Positions 44,339-51,728 of a stretch of 60,460 nucleotides of DNA are shown here, piece by piece. The notes beneath the pieces are model-generated. The model worked only from the letters and a program-made list of their open reading frames with translations. It did not search any database and had not been told where the DNA came from. The position numbers were made by a program, and so were the translations under genes. The stretch's first letter is position 1, and every line of letters starts with the position of its first letter. Origin of the DNA: CAADGY01 sp900696665 (GTDB lineage Bacteria; Acidobacteriota; Terriglobia; Bryobacterales; Bryobacteraceae); NCBI GenBank assembly GCA_035063885.1, contig JAPSFM010000022.1:1-60460 (forward strand). Direction: 5' to 3'.

Positions 44339-45322
44339 TCATAACAGCTTTAGAGCTTTCTTTGTTGCGGTTGTTAACGGAAGCTGCTCAAGCGTGCCGG
44401 CGCCAATCCAGCGAAAGCCGGGAGGGCACTTCACAACCGAGGCAAATCGGACGGTCACGCGATACTCGTGATGCATGATGGAGTGTTTGAAACGGCCAAC
44501 TTCGCGCCCCATCCGCGCCGCCGGCAGATCGGCCGTGCAGGGGGCTTCCCAGAAGCCCACAAGGTTTCCGGAATCCGCATTGCGCTGCCTTAACAAGAAA
44601 CATCCGTTTCTCCGCACCAGCAGCAAAGTGTATTCCAGCCGAACCGTTTGCGCGCTGCGCAGTTTCACAGGCAGTTGGTTTTGCCTGCCTACGGCCAGCG
44701 CCTCGCATTCCGGAGAGACCGGACATAATAAGCATTGAGGCCGCTTCGGCGAACACAAAGTCGCGCCGAGTTCCATCATCGCCTGGTTGAAGTCGCCGGG
44801 GTTCTTCCTGTCGAGCAAGCGTGAAGCAAGCGCCGATATCCGCTCCCGCGTCTCGCGCGCCCGAATGTCACCCGCGTCGTTCGACAGGCGGCTGAGAACG
44901 CGCAAAACGTTGCCGTCCAACGCGGCATGAGGGAGACCGAAAGCGATGCTTGCGATCGCGGCGGCGGTATAATCACCAATCCCGGGAAGGGAGCGGATTT
45001 TTTTGAAATTCTCGGGAAATCCGCCCATCTCCACGATAATTTGTGCGCTTCGGTGTAAATTACGGGCGCGCGAGTAGTATCCTAATCCACTCCAACATGC
45101 CAGCAGTTCCTGTTCGGGGGCCTCGGCCAAAGATTTTACATCCGGAAAGCGCTTTGTGAATCTCTCGTAGTACGGAACGGCGGCCACGACCCGCGTTTGC
45201 TGTAGCATCACTTCCGACACCCAGATGCGATACGGGTCGCTGGTGTCACGCCACGGCAGAGGCCGGCGCACGCGGCGGTACCAGTCGAGCAGTTTCCTCC
45301 GAATGCGCTTAGCGGGGTCCAT
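44339..45322 (-). CDS. mutY: A/G-specific adenine DNA glycosylase
   Basis: A 327-residue base-excision repair enzyme that removes adenine opposite 8-oxoguanine. It has the catalytic glutamate region VSEVMLQQTRV, the helix-hairpin-helix LPGIGDYTAAAIASIAFG and a 4Fe-4S cluster with the C-x6-C-x2-C-x5-C pattern (CSPKRPQCLLCPVSPEC). A NUDIX-like C-terminal domain (LLLVRRNGCFLLRQR) reads the 8-oxoG. The ATG has AGGAG nine bases upstream. Its 5' end overlaps the longest uvrA frame on the other strand, so the two repair genes share a promoter region. Confidence 0.95.
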   Translation of the reverse strand: MDPAKRIRRKLLDWYRRVRRPLPWRDTSDPYRIWVSEVMLQQTRVVAAVPYYERFTKRFPDVKSLAEAPEQELLACWSGLGYYSRARNLHRSAQIIVEMGGFPENFKKIRSLPGIGDYTAAAIASIAFGLPHAALDGNVLRVLSRLSNDAGDIRARETRERISALASRLLDRKNPGDFNQAMMELGATLCSPKRPQCLLCPVSPECEALAVGRQNQLPVKLRSAQTVRLEYTLLLVRRNGCFLLRQRNADSGNLVGFWEAPCTADLPAARMGREVGRFKHSIMHHEYRVTVRFASVVKCPPGFRWIGAGTLEQLPLTTATKKALKLL

Positions 45323-48182
45323 CGGGCGAGTCTCCTATAATAAAAGCATAGGACCCCGACCCGATAGCTCACGGCAAGACTCCATTCTGATTCGCGGCGC
45401 ACGCGTACATAACCTCAAAAACATCTCGCTGGCGATTCCGCACAACGCGCTGACGGTTGTCACGGGAGTTTCGGGCTCAGGAAAGTCGTCGCTGGTTTTC
45501 GACACCATCTACGCGGAGGGACAGCGGCGGTATGTAGAATCGCTATCGGCGTATGCACGCCAGTTTCTGGAGCGCATGGAAAAGCCCGCGGTTGACGACA
45601 TTCAGGGCATCGCTCCACCCATAGCAATCCGGCAGAGGAACACCACGCGCAATCCACGGTCAACCGTAGGGACAGCGACCGAGCTGTACGATTTCTTGCG
45701 CCTGCTGTTTGCGCGCGCGGGCCGGACATATTGTCCGCAGTGCGGGCAGCGCGTGGAGCGCGATACGGTGGATCAGGCAGCGCAACGCCTGTTGGCCGAG
45801 CCCGAAGGTTCGCGCTGGTACGTGTTGTTTCCGGTGCAGGTCTCACACAACGCGCAAGCGCTGAGAGATCGCCTGTTCGACCTACGGAAAAAGGGATTCA
45901 ACCGCCTGTATCAGCCGCCGGGAACGTACGAGTTTTCGTCGCCTGAATCGCTGCTGGAAATCGATTTCGATCAGCCGTTATTTGTGCTTGTAGACCGTCT
46001 TGTGATTGCGCCCGGCATTCACCAGCGGATCGTCGACAGCATCGAGATCTGCTATCGCGAGTGCGGCGAAGTTGTTTTCGAACAGGCCGTACACGAACCG
46101 GTGCGGCGGATTCGCTTTAGCGAGACGTTTGCCTGCAAGCAATGTGGCATTGTATTCGAAGACCCCGAACCGCGGTTGTTCAGCTTCAATAATCCATTCG
46201 GCGCATGCCCGCGCTGCCAGGGATTCGGCAACACCATCGATTACGACATGGATCTCGTCGTGCCGGACCGTTGGATCTCGTTGAAAGACGGCGCGGTAGA
46301 TCCCTGGACCAAGCCGCAATACGCCTGGTATTACGACGAGTTTTGCCGCAAAACGCGAGGGAAGGTACGCTTCGATACGCCTTTCGTGGAGCTGACCAAA
46401 CAGGAGAAGCAGGTTGTGTACGACGGCGTGCACGACTTTTTCCGGGAAGTGGAGACCAAGAAGTACAAAGTCCACGTCCGCGTGTTCCTGAGCCGCTATC
46501 GCGGATACGCCGAGTGCCCCGATTGCAAGGGTGCGCGGCTGCGTGCGGCTGCATTGAATGTGCGGATCGGCAACGCCACCATCGCCGATGTGACCAGTAT
46601 GAACATCGCGCAGGCGCTCTGTTTTTTCTCGAAGCTGGAGCTTACACCAGAGGAAACGGCAGTCGCCGAAAAGATCCTGAACGAAATCCGGCAGCGGCTT
46701 CAGTTTCTGAATGATGTCGGCCTCGACTATTTGACGCTCGACCGCCTGTCGTCCACGCTTTCGGGGGGAGAGGCGCAACGAATTCAACTCGCCACGTGCC
46801 TGGGATCCCGCCTGGTGGGTGCCTGCTACGTGCTGGATGAGCCTTCCATAGGGCTTCACAGCCGCGATACCGGGCGTCTCATCCGCATTCTCGAAGAGCT
46901 GAGGAACCTGGGAAACACCATTGTCGTCGTGGAGCACGATCCGGAGGTAATGCGCAGCGCCGACCACATCGTAGATCTGGGGCCTGCCGCGGGGGAGTAC
47001 GGGGGAAAAATCGTTTTCGAGGGCACTTACTCCGCACTTCTGGCGGTGTCGAACGGGTCGCTGACTTCGCGGTATCTGCGCGGCGAACTGAAGACCAGCC
47101 ATTCCGATGTGCGGCGAAAAACCAACCCGAAACACGCCGTGAAGATTTTCGGCGCCCGCGCCCACAACCTGAAAAATATCGACGTGACAATTCCTTTGGA
47201 AAGGATGGTCGCGATCACCGGGGTCTCCGGCTCGGGCAAATCGACGCTGGTACACGAGGTCATCTATAAAGCTCTGGCCGCGCAACTGGCCCGGAGCGCA
47301 GAAGGGCCGGTAGAAGACGACGGCATCGGGGGTGCGGCCGAAAAGAAAACGTACCGCTCCATCGAGGGCGCCTCCCGGCTGTCGGAGGTGGTACTGGTAG
47401 ACCAGTCGCCGATTGGACGGACGCCACGCTCCAATCCCGTTACGTATATCAAAGCATTCGATTTGATTCGGGAGCTGTTCGCGTGCACACCGGAAGCGGA
47501 GCGCCGGGGCTACACCGCCGGACATTTCTCGTTCAATATCCCCGGTGGGCGGTGCGAGGTCTGTCAGGGAGACGGCACGGTCACGGTCGAGATGCAGTTT
47601 CTCGCGGATGTGGAACTGGTGTGCGAAGAATGCAAGGGCACACGGTACAAGAGCGGCATTCTGGACATACGGTACCGGGGACGGAATATACACGATGTGC
47701 TCCAGCTTACGGTGAAAGAGGCCCTGTCTTTTTTTGCCGATGTCCCAAGGCTGGCGCACCGGCTCAAGGTGCTCGACGATGTTGGATTGGGCTATCTGCG
47801 GCTGGGCCAATCGGCGACAACGCTATCGGGAGGCGAGGCGCAGCGTGTGAAACTGGCGGCCCGGCTCGCCCAGTCCAATTGCAAGGGCACGCTCTTCATA
47901 TTCGACGAGCCGACCACTGGCCTGCACTTCGACGATATCGCCAAGCTGCTGGCCGCTTTCGAGCGGCTGATTCAAAACGGCGGCAGCATACTGATCATCG
48001 AACATAATCTCGAAGTAATCCGCAGTGCCGATTGGGTAATCGACCTTGGTCCCGAAGGCGGCGAAAACGGCGGATGCATCGTCGCCGAGGGCACGCCGGA
48101 AAAGATTGCCAAGTGTGCCGCCTCCTATACGGGGCAATTTCTGAAACGGGAACTATTCGGGAAAGCAAAACAAGAACGATAG
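45303..48182 (+). CDS. uvrA: Excinuclease ABC subunit A
   Basis: Damage-sensing ATPase of nucleotide excision repair, about 959 residues from this start. Two ABC modules: Walker A GVSGSGKSSL and GVSGSGKSTL, signatures STLSGGEAQRIQLAT and TTLSGGEAQRVKLAA, Walker B YVLDEPSIGLH and FIFDEPTTGLH. Zinc-finger cysteines are in CPQCGQ, CKQCG..CPRCQG and CEVCQGDG..CEECKG. Family similarity begins at DSILIRGARVHNLKN (near 45378). ATG 45303 is the only ATG ahead of it but lies inside mutY and upstream of a TATAAT at 45336, so a non-ATG start downstream is possible. Confidence 0.93.
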   Translation: MRLAGSIGRVSYNKSIGPRPDSSRQDSILIRGARVHNLKNISLAIPHNALTVVTGVSGSGKSSLVFDTIYAEGQRRYVESLSAYARQFLERMEKPAVDDIQGIAPPIAIRQRNTTRNPRSTVGTATELYDFLRLLFARAGRTYCPQCGQRVERDTVDQAAQRLLAEPEGSRWYVLFPVQVSHNAQALRDRLFDLRKKGFNRLYQPPGTYEFSSPESLLEIDFDQPLFVLVDRLVIAPGIHQRIVDSIEICYRECGEVVFEQAVHEPVRRIRFSETFACKQCGIVFEDPEPRLFSFNNPFGACPRCQGFGNTIDYDMDLVVPDRWISLKDGAVDPWTKPQYAWYYDEFCRKTRGKVRFDTPFVELTKQEKQVVYDGVHDFFREVETKKYKVHVRVFLSRYRGYAECPDCKGARLRAAALNVRIGNATIADVTSMNIAQALCFFSKLELTPEETAVAEKILNEIRQRLQFLNDVGLDYLTLDRLSSTLSGGEAQRIQLATCLGSRLVGACYVLDEPSIGLHSRDTGRLIRILEELRNLGNTIVVVEHDPEVMRSADHIVDLGPAAGEYGGKIVFEGTYSALLAVSNGSLTSRYLRGELKTSHSDVRRKTNPKHAVKIFGARAHNLKNIDVTIPLERMVAITGVSGSGKSTLVHEVIYKALAAQLARSAEGPVEDDGIGGAAEKKTYRSIEGASRLSEVVLVDQSPIGRTPRSNPVTYIKAFDLIRELFACTPEAERRGYTAGHFSFNIPGGRCEVCQGDGTVTVEMQFLADVELVCEECKGTRYKSGILDIRYRGRNIHDVLQLTVKEALSFFADVPRLAHRLKVLDDVGLGYLRLGQSATTLSGGEAQRVKLAARLAQSNCKGTLFIFDEPTTGLHFDDIAKLLAAFERLIQNGGSILIIEHNLEVIRSADWVIDLGPEGGENGGCIVAEGTPEKIAKCAASYTGQFLKRELFGKAKQER
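45336..45341 (+). promoter_or_regulatory. -10 box in the mutY-uvrA divergent region
   Basis: A perfect TATAAT facing uvrA, located 14-19 bases beyond the mutY start codon. On the opposite strand the same bases overlap the mutY Shine-Dalgarno leader. If used for uvrA, transcription would begin near 45348, after the only available ATG. Confidence 0.4.
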
Positions 48183-48220
48183 CCAAAGCAGTCTGCTCTG
48201 TTTCGCGCATAATTGGTCCT

Positions 48221-48637
48221 ATGGTTCGAGAACTCGTTGTCATCGCCCCGAGTGGCGATTCCCGCCGCGTCCCTTTGAACCAGGATTTGATCACGATAGG
48301 CCGGTCTCCCACATGCGACCTGGCATTCCCCGAGGATGCGCTGTTATCGCGACAGCACGCTGGTATTCGCAGGAGTAAGGCGGCATGGCTCATTACCGGC
48401 TTGGGCAGTTCGAACGGTACGTTCCTGAATGGGCGGCGAGTAGCCAGCGCGACCACCCTCACAGAAGGCGATCGGATTCAGTCATCCAAACATCCTGCCC
48501 GTTCTCGATTATGGCCTTCAGTCGCACCCTCACGGCAGTCCGTTCGTCATCCTGCCTTATTGCGAAGGAGGAAGTATTCGCAATCTGCTTCGCGAGCGGT
48601 CCTTCTACCCGTTTCCGGCCGTGCGCGAACTCCTTGA
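48221..48637 (+). pseudogene. FHA-domain front part of a broken FHA-kinase gene
   Basis: Residues 1-87 are a forkhead-associated domain that binds phosphothreonine: LITIGRSPTCDLAFPEDALLSRQHAGI, then SSNGTFLNGRRV and LTEGDRIQ. All signature residues (GR, S, SRxH, NGT) are present. From about 48482 the frame becomes meaningless and ends at 48637, because the kinase sequence continues in another frame starting at 48483. The FHA last strand, the linker and the kinase N-lobe are missing. It lies 38 bases behind uvrA. The FHA part could still be made as a short protein with a junk tail. Confidence 0.6.
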
Positions 48638-49136
48638 ACAGGCCGCAGCGGGAATAGATGCCGCTCACACCACCGGCTTCGTCCACGGTGATGTCAAACC
48701 GGAAAATATTCTGCTTTCCGGGACGCGCTCCCACGCCTATTTGAGTGACCTTGGAATGTCCAACATATTCGCGATTCAGGAGCGTTTCACAACGAGAATC
48801 CCTGGCGATCCTGGGGGAACGACGGCATATCTGAGCCCGGAGCAAATATCGCAAGGCCAGCAAACAGCCCTTTCCGATATCTATTCGTTTGCCATGCTGA
48901 GCTACGAACTGCTCACCGGCCATCTTCCTTTCGACCAGACCCTACCCGCATTTCGTCAGATGAGGGCTAAAGTCGATGGAGAGCTCCTGGACCCGCGGCG
49001 CTTCAGTCCACACATCAGCGAACAGATGAAATCCGTGCTGTTTCATGGCCTGAGTCGCGATCCGGTGGAGCGTCCACGGTCAGCGAGGGGATTCTGTCAG
49101 CTTCTCGCGGATGGCGGCGGCGGGAGGGGTGCCTGA
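48444..49136 (+). pseudogene. Ser/Thr protein kinase fragment lacking the N-lobe start
   Basis: The frame opens after a TAG at 48441; family similarity begins at HPNILPVLDYG (48483), the region after helix C. Present: hinge FVILPYCEGGSIRNLL, catalytic loop VHGDVKPENILL (HGD instead of HRD), DLG instead of DFG, and activation-segment end GTTAYLSPEQ followed by SDIYSFAMLSYELLTG. Absent: the glycine-rich ATP loop and the VAIK lysine, about 50 residues. The fragment cannot be an ordinary active kinase. ATG/GTG starts are lacking until GTG 48621. It overlaps the TIR gene by 26 bases. Confidence 0.65.
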
Positions 49137-49623
49137 CCGGGGAGCAATCGCAGGTCGCGGCCGTGTGTTTATCAGTTATAGCCATCATGATTCGGAGTGG
49201 CTTGACCGCATTCGTGTGCACCTGCTGCCTCTCGAACGTGAACGATCGATTGACATCTGGGACGATACGCGCATCGGCCCCGGTCAGGACTGGCGCAAAG
49301 AAATCAGGAGGGCCTTAGACACGGCAGTTTGTGCGGTTCTTCCCGTAAGTCCTCACTTCCTGGCCTCTGAGTTTTGCTCGACCGGAGAGATTCCGAATCT
49401 GCTCCGCGGCGCGGGGGAACGGGGCGTCTTAATTCTTCCTTTGAACGTTAGCCCATGCCGGTTTCAGGAGATGCCGGGGGAGATATCGACTTTTCAAACT
49501 GTCAATGCTCCGTCGCGAACCCTGTCGGAAATGTCCACTCCCGAATGTGATCGGACACTCGTCAAGCTGGCCGAGGCCATTCAGCAGTGTCTCAGGAATG
49601 CCGGAAAGACCACCGGCGCGTGA
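49111..49623 (+). CDS. TIR-domain protein
   Basis: A 170-residue protein that is almost entirely a TIR domain: RVFISYSHHDSEWLDRIRVHL, then DIWDDTRIGPGQDWRKEIRRAL, AVCAVLPVSPHFLASEFCSTGEIPNLL and VLILPLNV. The glutamate at position 93 (in GEIPNLL) sits where the catalytic glutamate of NAD-cleaving TIR domains is expected. Bacterial TIR domains act in anti-phage systems (NAD depletion or signal production) or as scaffolds. Its start overlaps the kinase fragment in another frame, suggesting one former FHA-kinase-TIR transcription unit. No other defence gene is adjacent. Confidence 0.85.
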   Translation: MAAAGGVPDRGAIAGRGRVFISYSHHDSEWLDRIRVHLLPLERERSIDIWDDTRIGPGQDWRKEIRRALDTAVCAVLPVSPHFLASEFCSTGEIPNLLRGAGERGVLILPLNVSPCRFQEMPGEISTFQTVNAPSRTLSEMSTPECDRTLVKLAEAIQQCLRNAGKTTGA

Positions 49624-49650
49624 AGCGCGGCGGGAGAGGCACTTGCACAC

Positions 49651-49687
49651 AAGAAAAGCGGCCCGGAGCCGTCAGGCCCGAGCCGCT
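49651..49687 (-). terminator. Intrinsic terminator of the BON-domain gene
   Basis: On the minus strand a stem AGCGGC / GCCGCT (49682-49687 with 49657-49662), extended inward by CGG / CCG pairs around an 11-base loop, is followed by the T-run TTTTCTT at 49657-49651. It lies 34 bases after the BON gene stop. Confidence 0.65.
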
Positions 49688-49720
49688 GAGGGAAGAAAAT
49701 CCAATGCGTGTGTCGCCCTC

Positions 49721-50260
49721 TCACCCATCAATGCGCAGATTGTTCTGGACGTTGAACACACCAAACACACCGTTGGCTCGCAAATAAGCGAGATTCTTAT
49801 CGGTCTCGTTGGCGACCACGCCTTCGAGCTTCACATTGCCGTTGTCCACGATGATGTGGATGGGCGGCCGAGCGCCCATCGCATACCGCTGCAAGGGGCC
49901 ATAGCCGTATACCGCCCTGGCGACGCGCCAGCGAATATCGTTGTCAAAGGAAGACAGCGGCAGAACCTTGATTTGGTTCGTGATTCCTGTCACCCCTTCG
50001 ATATTCCGAACCACACCCTCTGCGTCCGATTTCAGGATTGGCCGGCTCACCTCTCCCATCAACGTGACGTGCCCATTGTCCACATTGAATGTCAGGTGGT
50101 CAAAGATGCTCAGATAGGGCAGCATGACCAATTCATGCCGAACCTTTTCCTGCAACGCTGCCTCGGCTCGCGGCGAGCTGACCGCAGCGGTTGAAATGTG
50201 CGGTAGCGCGAATAACAGCCCCGCCATTCCCAAAACAACCCCTTTGAGTGTCCGTGTCAT
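49721..50260 (-). CDS. Exported BON-domain protein
   Basis: A 179-residue periplasmic protein with a signal peptide (VVLGMAGLLFALPHISTA) and two BON domains: LTFNVDNGHVTLMGEVSRPILKSDAEG with VRNIEGVTGITNQIKVLPLS, and IHIIVDNGNVKLEGVVANETDKNLAYLRA with VFNVQNNLRID. BON domains (as in OsmY) bind phospholipid membranes and help under envelope stress. GGAGGAAGAAGAGAAA precedes the ATG. Upstream direct repeats (50320-50345) suggest control by an OmpR-type regulator. Confidence 0.88.
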   Translation of the reverse strand: MTRTLKGVVLGMAGLLFALPHISTAAVSSPRAEAALQEKVRHELVMLPYLSIFDHLTFNVDNGHVTLMGEVSRPILKSDAEGVVRNIEGVTGITNQIKVLPLSSFDNDIRWRVARAVYGYGPLQRYAMGARPPIHIIVDNGNVKLEGVVANETDKNLAYLRANGVFGVFNVQNNLRIDG

Positions 50261-50319
50261 TTTCTCTTCTTCCTCCGTTCACCCTATCTGATGAGGAGGC
50301 ACGGACCGGCGTTGCAGCC

Positions 50320-50345
50320 CTTACAAACTTTTACATAATGTTCAC
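50320..50345 (-). promoter_or_regulatory. Direct-repeat operator upstream of the BON gene
   Basis: On the minus strand the sequence reads GTGAA-N6-GTAAA-N5-GTAAG, repeats about 10-11 bases apart on one face of the helix. The GTAAA-N5-GTAAG part matches the CpxR box pattern GTAAA-N5-GTAAA known from proteobacteria. It is 60-85 bases ahead of the BON start codon. Assignment to an OmpR/CpxR-like regulator is inference. Confidence 0.35.
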
Positions 50346-50358
50346 AATAACTTAGAAA

Positions 50359-51618
50359 TCAGGTAATGCGGATTTCAGCGGGATCTGCTTCAGCTTCGAT
50401 GCTCCCGGTGGCGAGACGCCGCGGGATGACGTCCACCGGATTCAGATCGCTGATTTCGTTATCCGAAGCAGCACCCAGTTCCTGGAAGCGGCGCGCGGCA
50501 ACCAGCACGCGCGACTCCATGGACGCAGCAGCTTGATTGTAGCAGTGAACCGTGCGGCCGAGATTCTGTCCTACTCTTGCAAAGTGGTCTGCCAACACCC
50601 GCACACGCTCGTATAGTTCCTTACCAAGATCGCTGATTTGCCGGGCATTTTCGGCCACCTTCTCCTGTTTCCATCCATATGCCACGGCTTTCAACAAAGC
50701 GATGAGCGTAGTCGGAGTGGCCAGAAGCACACGCTGCTCGGCGCCAAATTCGATGAGCGACGCGTCGGCCTGCAAGGCTGCGCTGAAACAACTCTCGGCA
50801 GGCAGGAAGGCGATCACAAACTCGGGAGTGCAAGGCAGTTGCTGCCAGTAGCTTTTCTGCGAAAGCCGGGTGATATGCGTACGGATCTGTGTGGCATGCT
50901 CCTTCAACCTGGCGGCGCGGACGCCTTCCTCCTGCGCGTCCAGGGCCTCTATATAAGCCGACAGCGGGACTTTCGAATCCACTACGATCTGCCTGTCGTT
51001 CGGCAGACGAATAATCATGTCGGGACGGAGATGACCATCCTCAGCACGGACAGACTGCTGCTGGCTGAAGTGACAGTGCTCAACCATCCCGGCAAGTTCG
51101 ACGGTTCGTTGGAGCAGCATTTCCCCCCAGCGTCCGCGGACAGTGGGATTACGGAGAGCATTCACCAGCTTGGCGGTTTCCGAACGTAACTGGTCTTCGC
51201 TCTGGAGCAACCGGTTGAGATTCTCGCTCAGGGCCGCGGTGGATTCGATGCGTTCCTTTTCGAGCTCCAGTACCTTCGATTTTACCTCTTCCAGGGACGT
51301 CTTCAGCGGTGTTACCAGATCCCCCAGATCGCGGCGGGCGCCTTTCTGAAATGTATCGAACTTCGTCTCCGCGAGGCCAAGAAACACCTCACTGTTTCCT
51401 CGAAGGGCTTCACCGGCAACGCCTCGGAAGGTCTCCGCCAACTGCTGCCTCGCCAGTTCAACCGCCTGGACCTGTGCTTCGGCCGCCGCACGGCGTTCGG
51501 TTTCCGATCGAAGTTCAGCGGCAAGCTGCCTGTTTTCATTTCGTTGCAGCAACCACACCACGGCGCTCCCGAATACGAATCCGACAACGAGCGCCATGAA
51601 AAAGTAAACTTGTTCCAA
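50359..51618 (-). CDS. rmuC: DNA recombination protein RmuC
   Basis: A 419-residue protein with an N-terminal membrane anchor (FFMALVVGFVFGSAVVWLLQR), a coiled-coil of about 120 residues and the RmuC nuclease-like domain: GRWGEMLLQRTVELAGM, RPDMIIRLPNDRQIVVDSKVPLSAY, TPEFVIAFLPAESCF and LATPTTLIALLKAVAYGW. RmuC limits inversions at short inverted repeats; its PD-(D/E)xK-like core is probably a nuclease. The TTG start is fixed by AGGAGG seven bases upstream. Confidence 0.93.
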   Translation of the reverse strand: MEQVYFFMALVVGFVFGSAVVWLLQRNENRQLAAELRSETERRAAAEAQVQAVELARQQLAETFRGVAGEALRGNSEVFLGLAETKFDTFQKGARRDLGDLVTPLKTSLEEVKSKVLELEKERIESTAALSENLNRLLQSEDQLRSETAKLVNALRNPTVRGRWGEMLLQRTVELAGMVEHCHFSQQQSVRAEDGHLRPDMIIRLPNDRQIVVDSKVPLSAYIEALDAQEEGVRAARLKEHATQIRTHITRLSQKSYWQQLPCTPEFVIAFLPAESCFSAALQADASLIEFGAEQRVLLATPTTLIALLKAVAYGWKQEKVAENARQISDLGKELYERVRVLADHFARVGQNLGRTVHCYNQAAASMESRVLVAARRFQELGAASDNEISDLNPVDVIPRRLATGSIEAEADPAEIRIT

Positions 51619-51728
51619 TACAAGGCCTCCTATCGCCGCAAACGTCTATCGGCAGAATGCACGGAAAACTTCAGGGCACGGGAGCGGTCCCCATGAGACC
51701 ACTCCGCACGCACCGGAAGTTCTGCCGG

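Noticed and set aside
45978..47810. 610-codon minus-strand frame inside uvrA
   Set aside because: Entirely antisense to a clearly conserved uvrA and without recognisable motifs.
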